Positions 8,128-14,789 of a stretch of 18,110 bases of DNA are shown here, piece by piece. The stretch's first letter is position 1, and every line of letters begins with the position of its first letter. The notes under the pieces are model-generated. The model had not been told where the DNA came from and did no database searches. It saw only the letters and a program-made list of their open reading frames with translations. The position numbers and the translations under genes were made by a program. Source of the stretch: Pyrinomonadaceae bacterium (GTDB taxonomy: Bacteria; Acidobacteriota; Blastocatellia; Pyrinomonadales; Pyrinomonadaceae); NCBI GenBank assembly GCA_013812565.1, contig JACCTF010000665.1, positions 1 to 18,110 of the forward strand, in the 5' to 3' direction.

Positions 8128-8129
8128 AT

Positions 8130-8210
8130 ACAGTAGTCAGGAGACAGGAGTTAGTAGTCAGAAGCCGGAAGAATCGGCGGAAATCGTTCATTCTGTTTCC
8201 TGACTATTGT
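8130..8210 (+). repeat. Imperfect inverted repeat between yeaH and spoVR
   Basis: The arms 8130-8149 and 8191-8210 pair over 20 positions with three G-U wobbles and otherwise Watson-Crick pairs; the core is CAGTAGTCAGGAGACAG against CTGTTTCCTGACTATTG. The loop of about 41 nt contains a direct near-copy of the left arm (TTAGTAGTCAGAAG). It starts 2 nt after the yeaH stop and ends 15 nt before spoVR. Arrays of CAGGAGTCAGAAG-like units are familiar as dispersed intergenic elements in environmental bacterial genomes. Inside an operon it could stabilise the upstream message or reduce spoVR expression; no real T-tract follows. Confidence 0.6.
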
Positions 8211-8225
8211 CTCCTTTTACTAATC

Positions 8226-9635
8226 ATGGATCGCGAAATCAAAGAACTCGAAAAAGCTCTCGAACAGATTTGGGACATCGCTCTCAAGTTTGGCCTTGAT
8301 CCGTTTCCAACCCGATTCGAGATAGTTCCGGCCACAGTGATGTACGAGGTCGGCTCGTATGCTCTGCCCGGACGCTATTCGCACTGGACTTTCGGCAAAG
8401 CCTATCACCGGATGAAGATGATGTACGACTTCGGCTTGTCGAAGATTTATGAAGTCGTCATCAACACCAATCCGTCCTACGGCTTTCTGCTTGAAACCAA
8501 CAGTCCACTGCAAAACAAATTGGTGATGGCGCACGTCTTGGGCCATGTCGATTTCTTCAAGCACAACGCCTACTTCTCCAGAACCAATCGCCGCATGGTC
8601 GATAGCGTTTCGACTCACGCCGGACGCATGGCTGAATATGAGTTCCGGTACGGGCGCAAAACCGTCGAGGAGTTTCTCGATGCCGTGCTCTCCATCGAAG
8701 AACACATTGATCCGAACTTCTTCATTAAGCATGAAAGAGCGCGCGGGAGAGAGGACAAGGATAGGCAGGCGTCGAAGAAAGAAGGGCGCTACGATGATTT
8801 GTGGCTGATGGGCGAGAAAGAGGATGTGGCGGTTGATGATAAAAGCGAAGCGCCGCGCGGCGAGCGTCTGCCGGAGAAAGACATCCTTTATTACGTTATG
8901 CGCAACTCGCCGAAGCTCGGAGATTGGCAACGCGATGTGATCGCAATGATCCACGAGGAGATGGAATACTTCGTTCCGCAGATGCAAACTAAGACGATGA
9001 ACGAAGGATGGGCCAGTTTTTGGCATGCGCGGATCATGCGCGAACTGGATTTGCCGGACCCTGAGCTGATTGAATTCGCTGATCTTCACTCCGGAGTGGT
9101 CTCACCGCACAAGGGTCAGCTCAATCCGTATTATCTTGGCTACAAAATCTTCGAGGACATCGAACGCCGATGGGACAATCCAACCGAAGAAGATCGCCGA
9201 AAGTTTGAGAGAGGCGGCGGCCAGGGACGGGAAAAGATTTTCGAGGTTCGTGAACTGGAAAACGATGTCTCCTTCTTGCGCAACTATCTAACGGAAGATC
9301 TGTGCGAGGAGTTGGATTTGTATGTCTTTGAGCTGGTGGATGAAGAAGAGTGGAAAGTGACGGAGAAGCGTTGGGAGCGCGTGCGCGATCAACTCGTTGC
9401 GAACATGACCAACTTCGGTTTCCCGTACATCATGGTTGCCGACGGCGATTATAACGGCAACCGCGAGCTTTACCTCAAGCACGCATACGAAGGCTCGGAA
9501 CTAGACAACGGGTACGCGCGCAAAGTGCTTGAATATGTTTATGTGCTGTGGGGGCGGCCCGTGCACCTAGAAACCATTGTCGATGACGAGACGGTTGTGA
9601 TGCACTACGACGGTGAAGATCACAATGAGGATTAA
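8226..9635 (+). CDS. spoVR: SpoVR family protein
   Basis: A 469-residue homologue of Bacillus SpoVR (cortex formation during sporulation) and E. coli YcgB; the length is as in Bacillus. Family blocks are [59 protein letters not shown] (His103 and His107), [20 protein letters not shown] (His243-Glu244, Glu260), FWHARIM and [15 protein letters not shown]. The cluster of conserved His and Glu residues suggests a metal site, which is inference. Residues about 170-220 are a charged, variable insert. No export signal is seen, so it is probably cytoplasmic. No clear Shine-Dalgarno precedes the ATG. It is the third member of the prkA-yeaH-spoVR set and presumably works with them; the presence of spoVR does not by itself mean the organism forms spores. 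Confidence 0.95.
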   Translation: MDREIKELEKALEQIWDIALKFGLDPFPTRFEIVPATVMYEVGSYALPGRYSHWTFGKAYHRMKMMYDFGLSKIYEVVINTNPSYGFLLETNSPLQNKLVMAHVLGHVDFFKHNAYFSRTNRRMVDSVSTHAGRMAEYEFRYGRKTVEEFLDAVLSIEEHIDPNFFIKHERARGREDKDRQASKKEGRYDDLWLMGEKEDVAVDDKSEAPRGERLPEKDILYYVMRNSPKLGDWQRDVIAMIHEEMEYFVPQMQTKTMNEGWASFWHARIMRELDLPDPELIEFADLHSGVVSPHKGQLNPYYLGYKIFEDIERRWDNPTEEDRRKFERGGGQGREKIFEVRELENDVSFLRNYLTEDLCEELDLYVFELVDEEEWKVTEKRWERVRDQLVANMTNFGFPYIMVADGDYNGNRELYLKHAYEGSELDNGYARKVLEYVYVLWGRPVHLETIVDDETVVMHYDGEDHNED

Positions 9636-9770
9636 CCGGGGGCCTCGCGTTGCTCACTGCAAATCAAGTGGCTTTGCAAACCCTGCTGCAACAAAACAGT
9701 AGATCAGTCAACATCTGACACTTATTTGTGACGCCTGATACACGGAACGTCTGTATTTTGACTGCGCTCA

Positions 9771-9804
9771 ATCAGCAAGCCTCAACTTGCTGATAAACGT
9801 TGAG
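9771..9804 (+). promoter_or_regulatory. Hairpin with possible pseudoknot before the dehydrogenase gene
   Basis: ATCAGCAAG (9771-9779) and CTTGCTGAT (9786-9794) form a perfect 9-bp stem with the loop CCTCAA. The loop bases 9781-9785 (CTCAA) are complementary to TTGAG at 9800-9804, five bases after the stem, which would give an H-type pseudoknot. It ends 20 nt before the GTG at 9825, next to the GGGGTGA ribosome-binding site, so folding could affect translation start. No known riboswitch class was recognised. Confidence 0.4.
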
Positions 9805-9824
9805 TTTGTTAGTGGGGTGAAGAC

Positions 9825-10544
9825 GTGGACTTATCCGGCACATCAGTTGTGATCATTGGGGCAGGGCGTGGCATCGGGCGCGCGGCAGCGGAGATGTTTG
9901 CTGAAGCAGGAGCCGATCTCGCCATCGCTTCACGTACCGAAGCGGAACTCACTGAGCTTGAGTTCAAGCTCGAACGCGAGAGCGGCGCGCGAGTGCTGTC
10001 CCGCCCGGTTGACGCGACAGACGTTTCAAGCGTGACCCGTTTTGTTAATGAAGTGATTAACGCTCGCGGGCGCATCGATACGCTTGTTTATGCGGCTGGA
10101 ACTGGAGCACTAAAACCCTTTGCTGAGACAACCGAAGAAGACTTTGATCGTTTGATGGCGGTCAACGTTCGCGGCGCTTTTCTGGTTTGCCGGGCGGTCT
10201 TGCCGGTAATGGAAAAGCAAAAGGGAGGACGCATCATTGCGCTACCCGGCATCCTCGGTCGCGCGCCGATGGCGCAAGCAGCCGCCTACTGTGCCTCCAA
10301 GTATGCCCTCACCGGAATGTTGAAATCGCTTGCGCTTGAATACAAACGAGCAGGTGTTCGGATCAGCCTGCTGCATTTTGGCGGAGTAAACTCCAGTTTC
10401 TGGGATAGGATCACAATGCGCGTGCAGCGCGAACGAATGCTGACGGTTGACGCAGCCGCACGTGCCCTCTTCTTCGCTGCAACGCAGGAAGGCGAAGGCG
10501 TTCTTAACGAATTGATACTGCAACCGGAATCCCACCAGCTTTAG
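9825..10544 (+). CDS. Short-chain dehydrogenase/reductase family protein without catalytic Ser
   Basis: A 239-residue classical-type SDR with a Rossmann fold. The cofactor loop is GAGRGIG at 12-18, followed by ASRTEAEL (an Arg after Ser hints at NADP(H)). VDATD lies near 62-66, and YAAG replaces the common NNAG at 89-92. The structural Asn is in NVRG (Asn114), and the active-site YxxxK is Tyr155-Lys159. The residue 13 before Tyr, normally Ser, is Gly142 in the run ALPGILGR, so the usual Ser-Tyr-Lys triad is incomplete. It may have altered chemistry or a non-catalytic role. The start is the GTG at 9825, preceded by GGGGTGA; a leader with a hairpin lies upstream. The SRPBCC gene starts 60 bp downstream and the two probably belong to one transcript. 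The substrate is unknown. Confidence 0.9.
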   Translation: MDLSGTSVVIIGAGRGIGRAAAEMFAEAGADLAIASRTEAELTELEFKLERESGARVLSRPVDATDVSSVTRFVNEVINARGRIDTLVYAAGTGALKPFAETTEEDFDRLMAVNVRGAFLVCRAVLPVMEKQKGGRIIALPGILGRAPMAQAAAYCASKYALTGMLKSLALEYKRAGVRISLLHFGGVNSSFWDRITMRVQRERMLTVDAAARALFFAATQEGEGVLNELILQPESHQL

Positions 10545-10604
10545 AGCATCTCCATTCACCGAACATTAGCTGCTTCAATTGAACCGAAGCGCAAAGCGAG
10601 CAAT

Positions 10605-11093
10605 ATGGAATTCGTCAAAGAGAGCGTGATACGAGCGACGCCCGAAAGCGTCTTCGCTTTCCATGAATTGCCGGATGCCATCAATCGCTTGATACCTCCG
10701 TGGGAGCAGACGCGCGTTGTGCAGCCCGCGCCTAGCCTTCATGTCGGTGCAGAAGTTATTATTGAAACACGCATCTTCGGGTTGCTGCCTGCTCGTTGGG
10801 TGGCCGAGCACACGGCGTACGATCCGCCGCATATGTTTGAAGATGTGCAAATAAGTGGGCCATTCCGTCAGTGGCGTCACCGTCACCTCGTCCAGTCGCA
10901 CGCCGAAGGCGCTCTGCTGCGTGACGAGATTGAGTATGAGCCGCCGCTGGGATTTTTAGGACGGCTTGCCGCACCGTTTGTGATCACTCCCCGATTACAG
11001 CGGATATTTACTTACCGCCACCGCGTAACGCGCGAGTGGTGCGAAAACTTGGGCGGAGAAAACAAGGAGGTAGTATGCAATCAAAGCAAATAA
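10605..11093 (+). CDS. SRPBCC (START-like) family protein
   Basis: A 162-residue protein of the SRPBCC/polyketide cyclase-like superfamily, which forms a helix-grip fold with a deep hydrophobic ligand pocket. It opens with the usual beta-strand and helix pattern FVKESVIRATPESVFAFHEL. The stretch YDPPHMFEDVQISGPFRQWR and later DEIEYEPPLGFLGRLAAPF and RIFTYRH match the subgroup often found next to, or fused with, SDR-type proteins. No signal peptide is seen. The Shine-Dalgarno is weak. Its last 19 bp overlap the start of the following small membrane-protein gene, which suggests translational coupling. With the SDR upstream it may handle a lipid or other hydrophobic ligand; this is inference. 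Confidence 0.85.
   Translation: MEFVKESVIRATPESVFAFHELPDAINRLIPPWEQTRVVQPAPSLHVGAEVIIETRIFGLLPARWVAEHTAYDPPHMFEDVQISGPFRQWRHRHLVQSHAEGALLRDEIEYEPPLGFLGRLAAPFVITPRLQRIFTYRHRVTREWCENLGGENKEVVCNQSK
11064..11070 (+). promoter_or_regulatory. Strong ribosome-binding site inside the SRPBCC gene
   Basis: AAGGAGG at 11064-11070, a near-perfect Shine-Dalgarno, lies 4 nt before the ATG at 11075 while still inside the SRPBCC reading frame. It fixes the start of the small gene. Confidence 0.75.
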
Positions 11094-11221
11094 GAGTCAG
11101 AAAACTTCGATTAAGAAAGCCGGAGAAGAAGCCGAATAAGGCCACTGGTTTTCTGATCGCCGGGGCTTCGCTGGCGTTACTTTGGGGACTTGCTTTCCTG
11201 AAGGGACGTTCTGACAAATAG
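11075..11221 (+). CDS. Small basic single-span membrane protein, 48 residues
   Basis: A 48-residue protein with a very basic N-terminal half (RVRKLRLRKPEKKPNK) followed by one hydrophobic segment, about residues 23-40 (TGFLIAGASLALLWGLAF), and a short KGRSDK tail. The charge pattern suggests a basic cytoplasmic N-terminus anchored in the inner membrane. No known family was recognised. The frame is open upstream to 11036, but the strong Shine-Dalgarno at 11064-11070 places the start at 11075, overlapping the end of the SRPBCC gene by 19 bp. A second small membrane-protein gene follows 32 bp later. Confidence 0.7.
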   Translation: MQSKQIRVRKLRLRKPEKKPNKATGFLIAGASLALLWGLAFLKGRSDK

Positions 11222-11253
11222 TTCAAACCACATTCGAAAGAAGGAAAGAAGAT

Positions 11254-11535
11254 ATGGCACAATCAACAGCAACAGCTACACGTATTAATCAAGGTTCGAC
11301 CGCGACTGGTGAGCAAACAGACATTGCCGAATCAATGCTGCGCTCATTGGACCAAACGACCAAGGAATCAACCGGCATTAGTCTATTTCATATCCTCACA
11401 TTCGGTTCAATCGGCGCATCTCTCGCGCTCTACTTCTCCGGTAAACGGCAAGCCGCGATTTTTGTCGGCTTGTGGCCGCCGACCTTCCAAGCGCTTAAGG
11501 CTGTCGCCGATACCAACAAAGAGAATAGAAAGTAG
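11254..11535 (+). CDS. Small two-span membrane protein, 93 residues
   Basis: A 93-residue protein with a polar, Thr/Ser-rich N-terminus of about 40 residues. A hydrophobic segment at about 42-61 (ISLFHILTFGSIGASLALYF) is followed by a short SGKRQ turn, a second hydrophobic segment at about 66-82 with the block AAIFVGLWPPTFQAL, and a charged tail. The pattern GKxxxAxFVGxWxPTF resembles that of small two-span hypothetical proteins found in many bacteria, recalled from memory; their function is unknown. A purine-rich AAGGAAAG just upstream serves as ribosome-binding site. It is the last gene of the SDR run; two hairpins follow, the second of them terminator-like. Confidence 0.8.
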   Translation: MAQSTATATRINQGSTATGEQTDIAESMLRSLDQTTKESTGISLFHILTFGSIGASLALYFSGKRQAAIFVGLWPPTFQALKAVADTNKENRK

Positions 11536-11537
11536 TG

Positions 11538-11555
11538 CAGAAGCAAATGCTTCTG
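11538..11555 (+). repeat. Short hairpin directly after the 93-residue gene
   Basis: CAGAAGC (11538-11544) and GCTTCTG (11549-11555) form a perfect 7-bp stem with the loop AAAT, 2 nt after the stop codon. No T-tract follows. It may protect the 3' end of the transcript or help the stronger hairpin 23 nt downstream. Confidence 0.45.
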
Positions 11556-11578
11556 GCTCACTCAACTTGGCACACAAG

Positions 11579-11608
11579 AGAGCTGCGCTTAACTTCAAGC
11601 GCAGCTCT
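11579..11608 (+). terminator. Strong terminator hairpin closing the SDR run
   Basis: AGAGCTGCGCTT (11579-11590) and AAGCGCAGCTCT (11597-11608) are perfect 12-bp arms around the loop AACTTC, and two more pairs extend the base. The bases after it are TTCCTATAA, a short T-stretch. It lies 43 bp after the last gene of the run and more than 200 bp before the next gene. The rest of the gap to 11822 is AT-rich, with no gene that can be supported. Confidence 0.75.
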
Positions 11609-11822
11609 TTCCTATAAGGCCCAGTATGAGAACTTCTGAAGGCCCTCAAGTTATTTTAATGCCTTTGAGCACGGAGCATTGGCTAGTTTTAACTGAGGTT
11701 CCATCTATGTTATTTTCGTGTGCCAATCACTCTGTTTTTTAGAGACCGGATCGGTTTGTTGTTTCGCTTAAAACGATAACTACAAGGGTTTAGTCGACCT
11801 GATCTAACCTAAAGAGGGCCAT

Positions 11823-14642
11823 ATGTCTCCGACTCGCTATCACCTGAAAATATTTATTGCCGCTCTCTTTGTTTTTACTTCGCTACCCTTCTTCATTCCA
11901 GCTTCAGCGTTTCTCGTCTTCAGCGAAGCCGCTGATGAACGCGCTCTGCCATTGGCGGCGACGGACGAAACCGCTGAGAAAAGCGAGTTCTTTGAGAAAC
12001 ATGTGCGCCCGGTGCTAGCCGCTAATTGTTATGCTTGCCACACGGAATCGCAGAGCGGCGGCCTACGCCTCGATTCACTTCAAAGCATTTTGAAAGGCGG
12101 GAACCGTGGGCCAGCCGTGGTTGCTGGCAAGCCCGAGGAGAGTTTGCTCATCAAGGCCGTTAGCCACCTTGATCCACATCTGAAAATGCCGCAGGGCGGA
12201 GCGAAGTTGAAGGATGAAGAGATCGCTGCCCTAAACCAATGGGTGAAGAACGGGGCCTTCTGGCCGGAGACTCCGGGAGAGTTCTTCGAAGCGCGTATTC
12301 GTCCCGTACTTGAAAGCAGTTGCGCGGCTTGTCATAGCGGAGAATCGGCGATGGGTGGTTTACGCCTCGATTCAAGAGCAAACGTTCTGAAGGGCGGCAC
12401 CTCCGGGCCATCAATCGTTCCAGGCGACCCTGACAAAAGCTTGCTGATCCAAGCCGTGCGATTTACGCATGAGCGATTCAAAATGCCGCCGGGGAAAAAG
12501 TTGCCGGAGCAGCAGATTGATGATTTAGTTCAATGGGTGAAAACCGGAGCTGTCTGGCCTGACAAAAATGCTTCCAGCGCAGTTGCTGCAAAGCACGAGT
12601 ATCTCATCACGCCTGAACAGCAATCGTTCTGGTCTTTCCAAAAACCGAAAGATTCTCCGGCGCCCCATGTCAAACTTCGCGGCTGGACTAAAACTCCGAT
12701 TGATAAATTTATTCTCGCTAAGCTTGAAGAGAAGAAGCTCGCCCCAACCGTTGCCGCTGACAAGCGCACGCTGATCCGTCGCGCGACATTTGATCTGACA
12801 GGCTTGCCGCCGACTTCGGAAGATGTTGAAGCTTTTGTCGCCGATGCTTCACCGAACGCTTTCTCGCGTGTGGTTGATCGCCTGCTTGCCTCTCCGCATT
12901 ACGGCGAGCGCTGGGGCCGCCACTGGCTCGACCTCGTGCGCTACTCAGACAGCGCGGGCGATAGCGCGGATTACCCCGTGCCGCAAGCTTATCTGTATCG
13001 GAATTACGTTATCGATTCGTTCAATCAAGATAAACCTTATGACCAATTCTTGCGCGAGCAGATTGCAGGCGACTTGCTCCCCAGCAAAACTGAGAACGAG
13101 AAATGGGAGCGCACCATTGCTACGGGCTATCTTGCGATTGCGCGACGCTTCAGCGTCAGGCCCGAAAGAAATATGTACTTGACGATTGATGACACGATTG
13201 ACAACGTGAGCAAAGCAACGCTCGGCCTCACGGTCGGTTGCGCCAGGTGCCACGATCACAAGTATGATCCGATACCAACCAAAGACTACTATTCGCTTTA
13301 CGGGATCTTTGACAGCACACGTTATCCCTTCGCCGGATCGGAAAATGTTCAAGAGCAAAAAGACCTTGTCTATCGACTGCCGAAAGATAAAGTCGAAGCA
13401 GTTCTCAAACCACATCAAGAACAGTTAGCGCCGATTGATGCCGAACTTAAAAAACTGTTGGAGGAGAAGAAAAAGTTCGAGGAGAAGGATGAGGCTCAGA
13501 CAGTAAAGGCGACGGCGGATGAAACAGCAACTCCGCAACGCACGCTGAAACAGATCAACAGCGAGATCAACGAGGTAAGAAAACGCCGTGTGCCCATCGC
13601 CGCGAAAGCGCCCTTCTTAGAGAAAACTTTTGCGGTTGCGGAAGGCGAAGGTCACAATGCGCGAGTTCTCAGACGTGGCGATCCGAAGAACCTGGGCGAT
13701 GAAGTGCCGCGCCGGTTTCTGCAGATTCTCGGCGGCCATAAGCTTCCCGTTGTAAAAGAGGGAAGCGGCCGTTTACAGTTGGCCGAGTGGTTGACTGATC
13801 CGCAGAACTCTTTGACCGCACGCGTGATGGTCAACCGCATCTGGCAACATCATTTCGGGAAAGGCATTGTCCAGACACCGAGCGATTTCGGTAAGCGCGG
13901 CAAACCTCCGACGCACCCCGAACTTCTAGATTATCTCGCGGCGCGTTTCGTCGAAAGCGGATGGTCTATCAAGGCGATGCACCGCATGATCATGTCGTCG
14001 CAAGTCTACCAACTGGCAAGTCAGGGCCAGGCACAGAACGCGCAGACGGATCCAAGCAACGATCTCCTGTGGAAATTCAATCGACGACGGCTCGACGCGG
14101 AATCCCTCCGCGATGCGTTGCTCGCCATCAGCGGCGAGTTAGATGCGAAGAAGGGCGAGGAGCATTCCTTTCCGCACGAAAGCACTTGGAACTACACGCA
14201 GCACAAGCCTTTCACCGCCGTGTATGAAACCAAGCAACGCAGCGTTTACTTAATGAACCAGAGAATCCAGAAGCATCCATACCTTGCCATATTCGACGGG
14301 GCGGATGCTAACGCGAGCACAGCCGAACGGACGAGCAGTACGACGCCGATCCAGGCGCTCTATATGATGAACAGCTCGTTTGTTCACGAACAAGCCAACC
14401 ATTTTGCGAAGCGGTTGATGAGCATGATGCCTGATCATCGTCAACGGATTGATGTGGCTTACCGGCGGGCACTGGGACGCCCGGCAACGCCGGAAGAGAT
14501 TCAAAAAGGGGAAGCTTATTTACAGCAAAGCCAGCAGAAGCTAATGACTGCTGACACTCCTTCAGAACAGCAACCGCAGCAAGCATTAGCGAGTTATCTG
14601 CGTGTGCTGCTGAGTAGTAATGAGTTTATGTTTGTGGATTAA
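11823..14642 (+). CDS. Secreted PSCyt1-PSCyt1-DUF1549-DUF1553 protein
   Basis: A 939-residue exported protein. An N-terminal signal sequence (residues 9-34, probable cleavage after ASA at 29 or SEA at 36) leads to two tandem Planctomycete cytochrome C (PSCyt1) domains, about 55-150 and 152-248. Each has one haem motif, CYACH (69-73) and CAACH (167-171), and a later KMP Met that could be an axial ligand. DUF1549 follows (about 290-500: PIDKFILAKLEEKKLAP, RRATFDLTGLPPT, ASPHYGERWGRHWLDLVRY) with a third CxxCH, CARCH at 473-477. A charged coiled-coil region lies at about 530-595 and DUF1553 at about 650-935 (ARVMVNRIWQHHFGKGIV, DFGKRGKPPTHPELLDYLA). Family members are abundant in Planctomycetes, Verrucomicrobia and Acidobacteriota; their reaction is unknown. 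AGAGGG 4 nt before the ATG supports this start. A DUF1501 gene follows, the usual partner. Confidence 0.93.
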   Translation: MSPTRYHLKIFIAALFVFTSLPFFIPASAFLVFSEAADERALPLAATDETAEKSEFFEKHVRPVLAANCYACHTESQSGGLRLDSLQSILKGGNRGPAVVAGKPEESLLIKAVSHLDPHLKMPQGGAKLKDEEIAALNQWVKNGAFWPETPGEFFEARIRPVLESSCAACHSGESAMGGLRLDSRANVLKGGTSGPSIVPGDPDKSLLIQAVRFTHERFKMPPGKKLPEQQIDDLVQWVKTGAVWPDKNASSAVAAKHEYLITPEQQSFWSFQKPKDSPAPHVKLRGWTKTPIDKFILAKLEEKKLAPTVAADKRTLIRRATFDLTGLPPTSEDVEAFVADASPNAFSRVVDRLLASPHYGERWGRHWLDLVRYSDSAGDSADYPVPQAYLYRNYVIDSFNQDKPYDQFLREQIAGDLLPSKTENEKWERTIATGYLAIARRFSVRPERNMYLTIDDTIDNVSKATLGLTVGCARCHDHKYDPIPTKDYYSLYGIFDSTRYPFAGSENVQEQKDLVYRLPKDKVEAVLKPHQEQLAPIDAELKKLLEEKKKFEEKDEAQTVKATADETATPQRTLKQINSEINEVRKRRVPIAAKAPFLEKTFAVAEGEGHNARVLRRGDPKNLGDEVPRRFLQILGGHKLPVVKEGSGRLQLAEWLTDPQNSLTARVMVNRIWQHHFGKGIVQTPSDFGKRGKPPTHPELLDYLAARFVESGWSIKAMHRMIMSSQVYQLASQGQAQNAQTDPSNDLLWKFNRRRLDAESLRDALLAISGELDAKKGEEHSFPHESTWNYTQHKPFTAVYETKQRSVYLMNQRIQKHPYLAIFDGADANASTAERTSSTTPIQALYMMNSSFVHEQANHFAKRLMSMMPDHRQRIDVAYRRALGRPATPEEIQKGEAYLQQSQQKLMTADTPSEQQPQQALASYLRVLLSSNEFMFVD

Positions 14643-14649
14643 GACAATT

Positions 14650-14763
14650 AGCCACAGCGGCACAAAGACACAGAGATAATACAAAGTCATAGAACCAGCA
14701 ATCTCTATTCAGCTTAACCTCGCCTGATTGTTCTGTCCTTTGTGCCTCCGAGCCTCTGTGGCT
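14650..14763 (+). repeat. Large imperfect inverted repeat, CACAGAG type
   Basis: Left arm 14650-14675 (beginning AGCCACAGCGGCACAAAG) and right arm 14731-14763 (ending GCCTCTGTGGCT) pair in blocks: AGCCACAG/CTGTGGCT, GGCACAAAG/CTTTGTGCC and ACAGA/TCTGT. The interior is about 55 nt. It fills most of the 147-bp gap between the DUF1553 and DUF1501 genes. Palindromes built from CACAGAGGCACAGAGACACAGAG-like units are familiar as dispersed repeats in some bacterial genomes. No coding capacity is seen. Confidence 0.65.
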
Positions 14764-14789
14764 ATCTTCAATGTAGAACGGAGTTCATC

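Noticed and set aside
8220..9089. 289-codon open frame on the minus strand
   Set aside because: It lies wholly antisense to spoVR, whose family motifs are clear. The frame has no recognisable domain and is a by-product of the codon bias of spoVR.
9636..9770. Terminator or promoter in the gap after spoVR
   Set aside because: Only 4-5 bp inverted repeats (such as TTGCA/TGCAA) and a TTGACT without a well-spaced -10 were found.
12945..13418. 157-codon open frame on the minus strand
   Set aside because: Antisense to the DUF1549 part of the large PSCyt1 protein gene; no domain and no ribosome-binding site support.
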